From assembly GCF_001717955.1 (NCBI RefSeq), contig NZ_CP014168.1:4929501-4993500 (forward strand): a stretch of DNA of 64,000 bases, in the 5' to 3' direction. The DNA comes from Sphingomonas panacis. Lineage in GTDB: Bacteria > Pseudomonadota > Alphaproteobacteria > Sphingomonadales > Sphingomonadaceae. Below the pieces are notes generated by a model. It had not been told where the DNA came from and did no database searches. It was given only the letters and a program-made list of their open reading frames with translations. Positions 24,622 to 33,419 of the stretch are shown in pieces. Made by a program: the position numbers and the translations under genes. Numbering within the stretch: position 1 is the stretch's first letter; each line of letters begins with the position of its first letter.

Positions 24622-25920
24622 TCACCCGATCCGGATCGGTCTTGCCCAGCTCAGCACCAGAAGGAAGAGTGCGGCGATCAGCACTGAGCCGGCGCCGAAC
24701 CCGAAGAACAGCGTCGCCGGGACAATTCCCCAATAGCTGCCCATCGCCCCCGCAAGTAGGCTGCCCAGGAACTTGGCGATGTACCAAGATCCCATCGCCA
24801 TTGCCGCGATCTGCAGCGGCGACAAAGCCCCGACCAGCGTCAGCCCGACTGGAATGACCAGCAATTCTCCGATCGTCAGCAGAACGAAATAGCCGATCAC
24901 CCATGCGGCGGAGACCGGCTGCCCGGTTTCGGCGTTCAGCGCGGCGGCGATCACCATAACCACCATCGACAGCGCCGCGATCAGGCAGCCGAGGCTCATC
25001 CGCGCGAGCAGATTGGCCGGGCCGCGCCGTTTCGCGCGGTGCGCCCAATAGCGCATCAGGAAGGGCGTCAGTACGATGATGAGCAACGGATTGATCGACT
25101 GGAACCACGTCGCCGGTATGTCGAAGCGCATCCCGAACGGCGCGATAGCGCGGTCGGTCTGTTGCGCGACCCACAAAGCGATGACGTTGCCGCTTTGCTC
25201 GTAACCGATGCGGAACAGCACCACCACCCCGATGATCGCGACCAGCAGCCGCAGGTTGGCCCAGTCCTTTGCCGAAAGCGCGGCGCGCGCGCCGACCGGC
25301 GTCCGCGCGCGGCTGCGCGGCTCGTCGGGGAGCAAATGCCGGAAGCGCAGGTAGATGACGAGACCAGCAAACATGCCGAAACCGGCCGCCGCGAAGCCCC
25401 AGTGCCAGCCATAGAGTTCCCCCAGCGTGCCGCACACCAGCGGCGCGAGCAGGCCGCCGAGATTGATCCCCATATAATAAGCGCTGAACGCCTGTGCCTG
25501 CCGCGGATCGCCCTCGGCATAGAGATCGCCGACCTGAACCGCGAGCGGGGGCATGAACAGCCCGTTGCCGATTGCGACCAGCGCGAGCGCCGGGAACAGC
25601 AGCGCCTCGAACGCCATCGCGAAATGGCCCCACATCATCAGCAACGCACCCGCCACCACGCTGCGGGTCCGCCCGAGCCAGCGATCGGCGACGATCCCGC
25701 CGAAGAACGGGCTGAAGAACGCCGCCGCGCCGTAGGCGCCGTAGATCAGCGACGATGTGGCCTGACCGAAGCCGAGATGCTGTGTCATGTAATAGACCAG
25801 CAGCGCCTGCAGGCCGAAATACGAGAATTCGGCCCACATCTGCGTCATGAACAACACGGTCAGCCCGGGGGGGTGCCCGAACAAGGTCCGCCCGCTGGGA
25901 GGTGCTCCTGCCGCTACCAT
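24622..25920 (-). CDS. Proton-dependent oligopeptide (POT/PTR2) transporter
   Basis: This inner-membrane symporter imports di- and tripeptides with protons. ATG 25920 (MVAAGAPPSGRTLFGHPPGL) is 14 bases after the preceding gene's stop; a longer frame from 26022 would overlap that gene and is unlikely. Family features: MWAEFSYFGLQALLVYYMT (the ExxER region reads EFSYF here, so a key part of the proton motif is altered), FFGGIVADRWLGRTR, and SAYYMGINLGGLLAPLVCG. About 12 hydrophobic segments are visible in 432 residues. It is the last gene of the receptor-hydrolase-transporter operon, which fits uptake of peptides freed in the periplasm. Confidence 0.85.
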   Translation of the reverse strand: MVAAGAPPSGRTLFGHPPGLTVLFMTQMWAEFSYFGLQALLVYYMTQHLGFGQATSSLIYGAYGAAAFFSPFFGGIVADRWLGRTRSVVAGALLMMWGHFAMAFEALLFPALALVAIGNGLFMPPLAVQVGDLYAEGDPRQAQAFSAYYMGINLGGLLAPLVCGTLGELYGWHWGFAAAGFGMFAGLVIYLRFRHLLPDEPRSRARTPVGARAALSAKDWANLRLLVAIIGVVVLFRIGYEQSGNVIALWVAQQTDRAIAPFGMRFDIPATWFQSINPLLIIVLTPFLMRYWAHRAKRRGPANLLARMSLGCLIAALSMVVMVIAAALNAETGQPVSAAWVIGYFVLLTIGELLVIPVGLTLVGALSPLQIAAMAMGSWYIAKFLGSLLAGAMGSYWGIVPATLFFGFGAGSVLIAALFLLVLSWARPIRIG

Positions 25921-25934
25921 GCTGGCGGTATCGT

Positions 25935-27938
25935 TCAAAAGTTCAGGCTCGGCGTCAGCGTCCGCATGTCGAATATCAGCCACACCAGGAACAACATCGC
26001 GACTGCGACCACGACGGCCCACAGCAGCGTGGCCCAGTGCTTTTGCGGCGCTCGCGCGAGTGTCCAGGCGTTCCAGACGGCGAGTGCCGTCCCGACGATT
26101 GCCGCCAGTGACAGCAGTTGCACCAGCCGCATCCAGATATCGAGCCTCCCGTCGAAATACGCGACATCACTGCTCAGCGCGCTGAGCATGGCCATCCAGC
26201 CGACCGCGATAGCCAGCATGATCCAGGCAGTAAGCGCGGTCGCGCGGCGAAGCCGCAGCGGTCGCCCCGATACGGTCGAGCGATAACCGTAACGGCGGCG
26301 GGTGAGTGCGACGATCGGCCAGCTCAGTGCGACCGCCAGCATCACCGCCAGCGCGACGAGCAGGACCGGAATGATCCACGCCGCGTTCATGCCCGTGCTC
26401 GCCGGCACGAACAGGAAGATCGGGGCGAAGCCCTGCGGCGCGAGGGCGACGACACGACCGTCCTGCACCTTGGCGCCGAGCCGATCCGAACCGCCGACTT
26501 CCTGCCATTGCCACGGCGCCACTTCGCGCCAGCGCTTCGGCACCCCGGCGGGGTCGGTCAGCGAGGAAACGGTGATCGTGTTATCGGGGTTGAGCGCCAC
26601 GGTCGGCTGGCCGATCAGGTTGGCGATGCGCAGCCAGTTGGTCGTCGAACCGCGGCTGCTGACATAATTGCCGACCATCGCGCGGCCATGTTCGGCAGCG
26701 GTGGCGAGCGTCGGCTGCGCGACCGGCTTCGCGGGGAAGTACCGATCGGTAAAACTGTCGAACACGCGCTGGCGCAACACATGCGCCGCGCCGTCTTTGC
26801 CCGCGCTGTTGAACGACATGTACAGCCCGACACCCTTGTCGAGATAGAGATGCAGGTCGGAATGAAACCAGTCGGTATCGCCACCGTGGCCGATGATGTT
26901 CAGACCGTTCCGGTCCTCATGATAGAAACCAAGCGCCATCGCCGGCATGCCGGGGATCGGCGTGTTGGCGGCGGCGTACATCAGTCTGGCGGTCTTCGCG
27001 TCGAGCAACGGGTTGCTCGCCGAGAGATGTGCGATCATGAACTTCGCCATGTCGGCGCCGGTCGCGGACAACGCGCCAGCCGGCGATAGCGGGATGATCT
27101 CATAAGGCTTGGGATCATCCGAGGCGATGACATAGCCCTTCGACAGCAATGGTGCGAGATTGGCCGGCAAGGGTTGAACGAAGCTCGACCGGGTCATGCC
27201 GAGTGGCGCGAAGATGTGATGCTGGACATAGGCCTCGAACGCCTCGCCAGACACGCGCTGGACGATATATCCCGCAAGCGACGCACCGTAGTTCGAATAG
27301 GCCGGCATGCTGCCGGGCGCGTAGATGCGCGCGGGGATCGAGCGCTTGAGCGCCACATCGAGCGGGCGGTTATCGCGCGGGTCGATGGCGATCAGATATT
27401 TCGCGGTTTCCTCGAACCCGCCGGTATGGGTCATCAGGTTGCGCAAGGTGACCGGCTTGCCATAGGCCGGCGGAATCTTGAAATCGAGATAGGTGTTGAT
27501 GTCGCGGTCGAGATCGAGCTTGCCCGCCTGAACCTGCTGCATCACTGCCGTCCAGGTGAACAGCTTCGAGATCGAACCCGGCCGGAACAGGGTGGTGTCG
27601 GGATCGACCGGCTTGCCCGCCTTGCGGTCTGCATAACCATAGCCGCGCTCGGTCACGACCTGCCCGTCCTTCACCACTACGACGACCGCGCCGGCGATGT
27701 TGCCGGTGTCGAGACCGTAGGGGAACAGCCCGTCGAGCCAAGCGTCGACATCGGTTTTGGTCAGCGTCGGCACGCCTGTCGCGGCAGGCACGATCGGGAC
27801 GCTTTGCGCTGCCGCCACCGGCTTGGCCGGGACGAGCGTCGCCGGCACCTGGGCGGCGATCGGCGCGCCGATCAACAGCACGGAAGGCAGCACCAGCCGG
27901 AGCAGGCGCGTCGCGGCTTTGGTCAATTGCTTGCGCAT
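25935..27938 (-). CDS. Membrane-anchored serine hydrolase (beta-lactamase/D-peptidase fold)
   Basis: The 667-residue protein begins with a signal sequence (MRKQLTKAATRLLRLVLPSV). Residues ~60-400 form the class-C beta-lactamase/esterase fold: FRPGSISKLFTWTAV (Ser-x-x-Lys), YSNYGASLAGYIV (Tyr-x-Asn) and GHGGDTDWF (His-x-Gly). A beta-rich middle region follows. The last ~150 residues have about four hydrophobic segments, so the enzyme is tethered to the membrane. Relatives include D-aminopeptidases, esterases and penicillin-binding-type enzymes; substrate cannot be told. Its ATG overlaps the TGA of the TonB receptor gene (TGATG), so the two are coupled. It precedes the POT transporter by 14 bases. 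Confidence 0.88.
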   Translation of the reverse strand: MRKQLTKAATRLLRLVLPSVLLIGAPIAAQVPATLVPAKPVAAAQSVPIVPAATGVPTLTKTDVDAWLDGLFPYGLDTGNIAGAVVVVVKDGQVVTERGYGYADRKAGKPVDPDTTLFRPGSISKLFTWTAVMQQVQAGKLDLDRDINTYLDFKIPPAYGKPVTLRNLMTHTGGFEETAKYLIAIDPRDNRPLDVALKRSIPARIYAPGSMPAYSNYGASLAGYIVQRVSGEAFEAYVQHHIFAPLGMTRSSFVQPLPANLAPLLSKGYVIASDDPKPYEIIPLSPAGALSATGADMAKFMIAHLSASNPLLDAKTARLMYAAANTPIPGMPAMALGFYHEDRNGLNIIGHGGDTDWFHSDLHLYLDKGVGLYMSFNSAGKDGAAHVLRQRVFDSFTDRYFPAKPVAQPTLATAAEHGRAMVGNYVSSRGSTTNWLRIANLIGQPTVALNPDNTITVSSLTDPAGVPKRWREVAPWQWQEVGGSDRLGAKVQDGRVVALAPQGFAPIFLFVPASTGMNAAWIIPVLLVALAVMLAVALSWPIVALTRRRYGYRSTVSGRPLRLRRATALTAWIMLAIAVGWMAMLSALSSDVAYFDGRLDIWMRLVQLLSLAAIVGTALAVWNAWTLARAPQKHWATLLWAVVVAVAMLFLVWLIFDMRTLTPSLNF

Positions 27939-30281
27939 CAGAATTCAAATCCTGCTGTAAGGCCGATCGTTCGCGGGCGGATGAGCGCGACATCGCTCAA
28001 ACCGGCGTAGCGAGTCCCGTAGGAGCCGGCGTAGGTCTGCCCGCCGGCATTGGCGAGGTTTCGGGCGTAGACGCTGAGCGTGAACGGCTTCATCTCAAGC
28101 CCGGCGCGCAGATCGATGGTCTCATAGCCATCGAGGATCAGCCGGTGCCCGAACGTTGTCTGATAGCCGGTGTCGAAATCGCCGGGGCGATCGCTGACCA
28201 TCGCGATCGTTCCGCCGACGAATGCTTTCACCTGGCCGCTCAGCGCCCAGTCGTAATCGGCGGAAAGCGTAGCGGTCCAGCGCGGCGCATACGGTAATTG
28301 ATCGCCGTCCGCGCCGCCGACGAGGATGTCTCCTTTCAACGCCGTAAAATTGTACGCGGCCGAACCGACGACGAGGAGCCCACGTGTCGGCCGCAGCGTC
28401 GCGGTCGCTTCGCCGCCATAGCTCTTAGCCCCCTCGCCGTTGCCGTCGGCGCTGACCGGACCGATCGATGTCTGGAAGGTCGTGGTGACCTGCGTGTCCT
28501 TCCAGTCGAGGTAATAGATCGACGCGTCGATGCCGAAGGTGCGATCGGGCGTTTCGGCGCGAATGCCGGCCTCGTAGCTGATGAGCGTATCCGCGCGGAA
28601 TCGCGCCGGGTAATCGGCTGGCGCGCCCGGCGGCACCACGTTCGGTCCGCCCGGGCGATACCCTTTGGCGACGCGGGCGTAGACAGCGACACGCCGGTTG
28701 AACTCGTAGCGCGGTGAAAACGACCAGGTCCATACGCCTTCCGACGAATGCCCTACCGAGGTCGCATCGGCGCCCTGCAAGACCGCGAACCCGCCGCCCA
28801 GCGTCTGGGTGGTGTCCTGCTCGTTGTGGCTGTAGCGGACGCCGCCGGTAATATCGAAGGCGTGGGTCAGGTGCAGGGTAGCGCTGCCGAACCCGGCATA
28901 TTCCTTGTAGGTGGAATCGAGCTGCGCAATGAGGAACTGGTTGAACGGCACCGGCGCTGCCGGCACGCCCGGCCCGAGCAGATCGGGCGGGATCGTGCCC
29001 GCTTGCGGCAGGAGCGCGCCGATCGCCGGATCGAAGGGACGATAGAGCTGGTGAATCCGGCCCGGCTCGCGCGTGTAATAGCCGCCGATCAGCCACTCGA
29101 ACCGCGACGATTTGGCCGACGTGAGCCGGATCTCCTGCGAAACCTTCTTTTGCCTGATGTCGGAGGGCTGGTTGGTACCAAACGGCGTCGTCGCGCCGTA
29201 GAACGGGGCGATGTCACCCAGCAACGGAGTCGCGTCGATGTCTTCGTGCTGGCGCAGCGTCGCATAACTGGTGATCGAGGTCAGACTCACCGGCCCGAAA
29301 TCGTAGGCGATCGTCCCCGAATAGAGCCGGTAGTCGACCCGGTTCCCCTCAGGCAATGTCTGGTAGCGCAGCAGGCCCTTGCCCGGTTCGCCGGTGAAGG
29401 GATCGGCGGTGATCGGCTTCAGTGTCGCCGGATCGACATCGACGGTATCACGTCCGTGTGCGCGGATGTTCTGCGCAAGCGCGCTCAGCCGGACCGAAAA
29501 CCGGTCGCTCGGCCTGAACAGCAACGACGCGCGACCTCCATAGTTCGCGGTGTGGTTGATGTCCGAGGCGCGAACGCCGACGCTGTCGATATAGCCGGGA
29601 ATCTCGCGATAAAATCCGCTGGCGCGCACGGCGAGCGTATCGCTCAGCGGCACGTTGACGACGCCATTGCCCGACCAGCCGACGCCGCCGCCGTCGACAC
29701 TCTCGACGCCCCCCTGCCCGCGCACCGATAGCTTGTCGAATTTGGGTTCCGCCGTGACGTATTTCAGAAGACCGCCCAGCGAGTTCGCGCCGTACAGCGT
29801 GCCTTGCGGCCCGCGCAGCACCTCGATCCGCTCGATGTCGAAGGGATCGATATCGCCGGCGAGGTGCGCGGCGTTGGTCTGCCCCGTGCTCGATCCGAAC
29901 GGCGTGTCGTCGATATAGACCGCCACGGTCGGGCTCGATCCGCCGGTGTTGATGCCGCGCAGAATGATGCGGCTTTCGCCCGCGTTCTGCTGCTGGATGC
30001 TCAGCCCCGGCACGAGCGATGCGTAATCGATCAGGCTCGTCGCGTGGCGCTGTTCGAGCACCTGCCCCGATACCACCGAAATCGACTGCGGGATCTCGAT
30101 CAGCGTTTGCACCCGTTTTTTGCGCGGTGACGACGATATCATCGATGTTGTCGGCATCGACGGCTGTCTCATCGACGCTGAAGGGTGCGCTTGCCTGCTG
30201 CGCGTGCGCCGCCGGCACCGCTATCAACACCGCCGAGGCCAGCCAGCACGCTTTCGATCGAACTCCGACCGCCATCACCAT
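27938..30281 (-). pseudogene. TonB-dependent outer-membrane receptor with a one-base frameshift
   Basis: The receptor would import a specific ligand, probably peptides given its neighbours, across the outer membrane. ATG 30281 gives a signal peptide ending AVPAAHAQ and then DDIVVTAQK. The frame breaks at six Ts (30116-30121); with five, it continues KRVQTLIEIPQSISVVSGQV into the plug (IILRGINTGG, RIEVLRGPQGTLYGANSLGG) and the barrel, ending TIGLTAGFEF. ATG 30172 gives only a fragment without signal peptide. The rest of the ~780-residue protein has no further stop. The break may be a real mutation, phase variation or a homopolymer error. It is first in the operon with the hydrolase and POT transporter. 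Confidence 0.85.
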
Positions 30282-30313
30282 ACTCCCCTGGATTCCACCG
30301 CATCATGCCTTAT

Positions 30314-30337
30314 GTTTCGTTTAAAGCAACAAGTTTC
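30314..30337. promoter_or_regulatory. Candidate operator in the divergent promoter region
   Basis: Two GTTTC boxes (30314-30318 and 30333-30337) lie 19 bases apart between the TonB receptor and XRE-cupin genes. Read on the minus strand they are GAAAC-N14-GAAAC. The same box recurs with almost the same spacing upstream of the epimerase gene (31054-31078). This suggests a binding site for the XRE-cupin regulator. Confidence 0.35.
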
Positions 30338-30398
30338 TCCTGCACGCACGACGGTTCCCCCTCCCGGGACTTTGCGCTAGGGTATGGGCGGAGAAACG

Positions 30399-31055
30399 AT
30401 GACGAAACCTGCCCCCATTCCGCATCCCGGCCGTGTGCTGCGCGCCGCGCGTCTTGAACAAGGATTGACGCTGAGGGCGCTCGCGGCGCGTCTCGACATG
30501 CCGTTTTCGACTCTGTCGAAGCTCGAAAACGGCAAGATGGCAATGACCTACGACAAGCTCGTCCGGCTCGCGCAGGGGTTGGAAGTCGATATCGCCAGCC
30601 TGATCGCCACTGCCGTTCCCGAGGAGAAACCGCCTGCCGCGCTCGGCCGCCGCAGCGTTTCGCGCGCCGGGGACCGCCAGGGCGCCACCACCGATCGCTA
30701 TGCCCATCTCTACCCGGCGGGCGATTTGCTCGACAAGATGATGGTGCCGATCATCATCGACGTGAAGGCGCGCAGCGTCGAGGAGATCGGCGGCCTCGTT
30801 CGGCACTCGGGCGAGGAATATCTCTACGTCCTCTCGGGCACGATGGAATTGCACTCGGACCTTTACGCTCCGCTCAGGCTGAACGCGGGCGATTCGGTCT
30901 ATTTCGATAGCGGAATGGCGCATTGCTACGTGCGCGTCGGCGATTCGCCATGCCAAGTGCTGTCGGTCTGTGCTGGACCGGGCATGCAGCGCTTCGCCTC
31001 GCTCGCACGGCAAAGCGCATCTTCCGACACGGCGGAGAATCCCGCCGACCATTGA
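30399..31055 (+). CDS. XRE-family transcriptional regulator with C-terminal cupin domain
   Basis: The 218-residue cytoplasmic regulator begins at ATG 30399 after GGCGGAG; an ATG at 30384 is upstream of that site. Residues ~10-70 form an XRE helix-turn-helix (LRALAARLDMPFSTLSKLEN, then KLVRLAQGLEVD). Residues ~105-200 form a cupin barrel (GEEYLYVLSGTMELHSD, then LNAGDSVYFDSGMAHCYV), which in this family senses a small ligand. It is divergent to the TonB-hydrolase-POT operon and is followed by the epimerase gene in the same direction. It probably controls both units, perhaps through the repeated GAAAC boxes on each side. Confidence 0.85.
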   Translation: MTKPAPIPHPGRVLRAARLEQGLTLRALAARLDMPFSTLSKLENGKMAMTYDKLVRLAQGLEVDIASLIATAVPEEKPPAALGRRSVSRAGDRQGATTDRYAHLYPAGDLLDKMMVPIIIDVKARSVEEIGGLVRHSGEEYLYVLSGTMELHSDLYAPLRLNAGDSVYFDSGMAHCYVRVGDSPCQVLSVCAGPGMQRFASLARQSASSDTAENPADH

Positions 31056-31078
31056 AACGCTGTTTCTTATATTGAAAC
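31054..31078. promoter_or_regulatory. Candidate operator upstream of the epimerase gene
   Basis: Immediately after the regulator stop, GAAAC (31054-31058), GTTTC (31062-31066) and GAAAC (31074-31078) occur. The first two form a small palindrome and the two GAAAC boxes are 20 bases apart. The layout resembles the boxes at 30314-30337. It lies about 30 bases before the epimerase ATG at 31107. Confidence 0.35.
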
Positions 31079-31106
31079 ACAGCTCCTTCCGTGGGATGTA
31101 GCGCGC

Positions 31107-32117
31107 ATGACCAGCGCCCCCACCCCCGCCCTCGCCCTTACCCATCGCCGCGACGCCATGATGTTTCGCGAGCCATTCCGGATCTCTGGCTACCTGTTCG
31201 AATCGATGCCGGCGGTGATCGCGACGGTTTCGGACGGCACATTTACCGGGCGCGGCGAAGCGGCGGGCGTCTATTATCTGGGCGACGATCCCGATCATAT
31301 CGAACGCGAGCTCGAACGGTGCCGGGCGGCGGTGGAAGCCGGGGTCGATCGCGAGGCGCTACGCACGCTACTGCCGCCGGGCGGCGCCCGTAACGCACTC
31401 GACTGTGCGCTGTGGGAGCTCGAGTCGCTTCGCGCCGGCGTTCCCGTGTGGCAGCTTGCCGGCATCGAGACGCCGCAACCCCGTATCACCACCTTCACAC
31501 TGCCGGCGGACGATCCCGCCGAAATCCTGCGCCGCCTGTCCGGCTTTCCGACCTTGACGGCACTCAAACTCAAGCTCGATGGCGATCTCGCTGCGGATTC
31601 CGAGCGCGTTCGCTCGGTGCGCAAGGCGCGGCCGGACGTCTGGCTGGGCGTGGACGCCAACCAGGGCTATGGTGCGGGTGATCTCGATGCGCTCGCGGCG
31701 ATGCTCGTCGCGGAAACCGTATCTCTGCTCGAACAGCCCGTGCCGCGCGGCGCCGAAGCGCTGCTCGACGGCTGGCGCTCACCCGTTCCCGTCGCAGCTG
31801 ACGAGAGCATTCTCGATTTGACCGAACTTGAGGCGCGCCACCATCTCTTTCAGGTACTCAACATCAAGCTCGATAAATGCGGCGGGCTGACCGAGGCGCT
31901 GATGATGGTGACGCGCGCGCGGCAGCTCGGCCTCAAGGTGATGGTCGGCAACATGGCCGGAGCGACGCTCTCGGCCGCACCCGCCTTCATCCTCGCCCAG
32001 CTTTGCGACATCGTTGATCTCGATGGCCCCTGGTTCGTCGCCGACGATCCGCTCGCGGAGAGCCTGTATGACGATGGCAAGATCATGGTGCCGGCGCGCC
32101 TCTGGGGCGCCGGCTGA
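31107..32117 (+). CDS. Enolase-superfamily dipeptide epimerase-like enzyme
   Basis: The 336-residue enzyme belongs to the muconate-lactonizing/mandelate-racemase branch. Catalytic parts are visible: LTALKLKLDG (Lys-x-Lys), GVDANQGYG (Asp-x-Asn metal ligand), LLEQPV (Glu ligand), VAADESILD (Asp ligand) and NIKLDKCGG (second catalytic Lys). This pattern and size fit L-Ala-D/L-Glu-type dipeptide epimerases, which convert peptidoglycan-derived or dietary dipeptides. Substrate specificity is not proven from sequence. The setting beside a peptide transporter, a serine hydrolase and a receptor supports a dipeptide substrate. ATG 31107 is preceded by no strong ribosome site. Confidence 0.85.
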   Translation: MTSAPTPALALTHRRDAMMFREPFRISGYLFESMPAVIATVSDGTFTGRGEAAGVYYLGDDPDHIERELERCRAAVEAGVDREALRTLLPPGGARNALDCALWELESLRAGVPVWQLAGIETPQPRITTFTLPADDPAEILRRLSGFPTLTALKLKLDGDLAADSERVRSVRKARPDVWLGVDANQGYGAGDLDALAAMLVAETVSLLEQPVPRGAEALLDGWRSPVPVAADESILDLTELEARHHLFQVLNIKLDKCGGLTEALMMVTRARQLGLKVMVGNMAGATLSAAPAFILAQLCDIVDLDGPWFVADDPLAESLYDDGKIMVPARLWGAG

Positions 32118-32140
32118 TCGGGCAGGCGCATCCCGGTCCC

Positions 32141-33388
32141 TCAGCCGAGCGCCAGCCGCGCGCCAAGCGCCGCGACCAGCGCCAGCGGCATCGCCACCGC
32201 GCCGATCTTGAGGAAGGCGAGGAACCCGACGTCCTCACCCTCGCGCCGGATCGCCTGAAGCCACAGGATCGTCGCGAGCGACCCCGTTACCGAAAGATTG
32301 GGACCGAGATCGACGCCGATCAGCAGAGCATCGGTGACGAGGCGCGGGGGATGCGCTTGCGCCACCGCCGTGCTGGCGATCAGCCCGGCCGGCAGGTTGT
32401 TCATCAGGTTCGAGACGAACGCCAGGATCGTGCCCGATGCCGCCGCCACCCCGCGCGGCTCACCCGCTGCATTGCGCAGCGCATTCGCGACCAGCCCAAT
32501 CACGCCGGTGCGATCGAGCGCCTCGACCAGCACGAACAGCCCGGCGACCAACGGCAGCACGCCCCACGACACGCCGCGCGCGAGGATCATCGGCGATCGG
32601 CGGGCGAGCGCCGACACGCCCGCCGCCGTGGCGAGGCCCGCAAGCGCGGTGGGCAAGCCGAGTTGCCGATCCAGCGCGGAGATCGTCACGAGCAGCGCCG
32701 CCGTCAGCAGAATGCCGACTGCCGCCACTTTCCCGCCGGTCGACAGCGCCGGTCGCGCCACGTCGCTCTCGCAGTCGCCCGCAAGCCGTTTGCGCTCGAT
32801 CAGACGCAGCACCACGAACGTCACCGCGATCGACGCGAGCGACGGCAGCGCGAACGATCGCAGCCATTGCCCGAGCGGCGGCATGTGCCCGCCGTAGAGG
32901 ACGAGATTGGCGGGGTTGGATATCGGCAATACGAAGCTCGCGGCGTTCGCGATCAGCGCGCAGGCGAACAACAGCGGCAGCGGGTCCGCCTTCGCTTTTC
33001 GGGCGGCGGCGAATACGGCGGGGGTCAGCACCACCGCCGTCGCATCGTTCGACATGAACGTCGTAACGACAATGCCGGTCGCATAGACCAAAGCGAACAG
33101 CCGCGCGCGCGAGCGCCGGGCATGGTTGACCGCCGTCGCCGCCACCCAGTCAAACACGCCATGTTCGCGCGCGGCCTCGCTGAGCAGCATCATGCCGATC
33201 AGGAACAGATAGACATCAAGGCCCTTGGCGATGGCGCCACCGGCGGCGGCGAGCGGCATCAGCCCGAGCAGGATCAGCAGCAGCGCCCCCGCCACCGCCC
33301 AGATCCACTCGGGCCAGCGCATCGGGCGGGCGATCACCCCGGCGGTGGAAAACCCGGCGATCGCCCAGGTGGCGTATGTTCCCAGCAT
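32141..33388 (-). CDS. ArsB/NhaD-type (ion transporter superfamily) membrane permease
   Basis: The 415-residue inner-membrane protein starts at ATG 33388 (MLGTYATWAIAGFSTAGVIA); a long upstream extension in the frame overlaps the MFS gene and is not coding. About 10-11 hydrophobic segments are seen. TTFMSNDATAVVLTPAVFAA and FVLPISNPANLVLY are the paired re-entrant-loop signatures of this superfamily, which includes ArsB arsenite pumps, Na+/H+ antiporters and SLC13 carriers. No other arsenic-resistance gene lies nearby, so arsenite is doubtful. It follows the MFS gene by about 30 bases and is likely co-transcribed. The substrate is unknown. Confidence 0.75.
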   Translation of the reverse strand: MLGTYATWAIAGFSTAGVIARPMRWPEWIWAVAGALLLILLGLMPLAAAGGAIAKGLDVYLFLIGMMLLSEAAREHGVFDWVAATAVNHARRSRARLFALVYATGIVVTTFMSNDATAVVLTPAVFAAARKAKADPLPLLFACALIANAASFVLPISNPANLVLYGGHMPPLGQWLRSFALPSLASIAVTFVVLRLIERKRLAGDCESDVARPALSTGGKVAAVGILLTAALLVTISALDRQLGLPTALAGLATAAGVSALARRSPMILARGVSWGVLPLVAGLFVLVEALDRTGVIGLVANALRNAAGEPRGVAAASGTILAFVSNLMNNLPAGLIASTAVAQAHPPRLVTDALLIGVDLGPNLSVTGSLATILWLQAIRREGEDVGFLAFLKIGAVAMPLALVAALGARLALG

Positions 33389-33419
33389 CAGCAGCAGTGA
33401 CCGTTCGTGTCGCGAACGC

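Noticed and set aside
25039..26286. 415-codon plus-strand frame opposite the POT transporter
   Set aside because: Antisense shadow: rich in Arg, His and Gln with no family, while the minus strand gives a clear transporter.
32141..33388. Arsenic-resistance locus
   Set aside because: Only a superfamily-level match to ArsB is seen; no arsR, arsC or arsH lies nearby.
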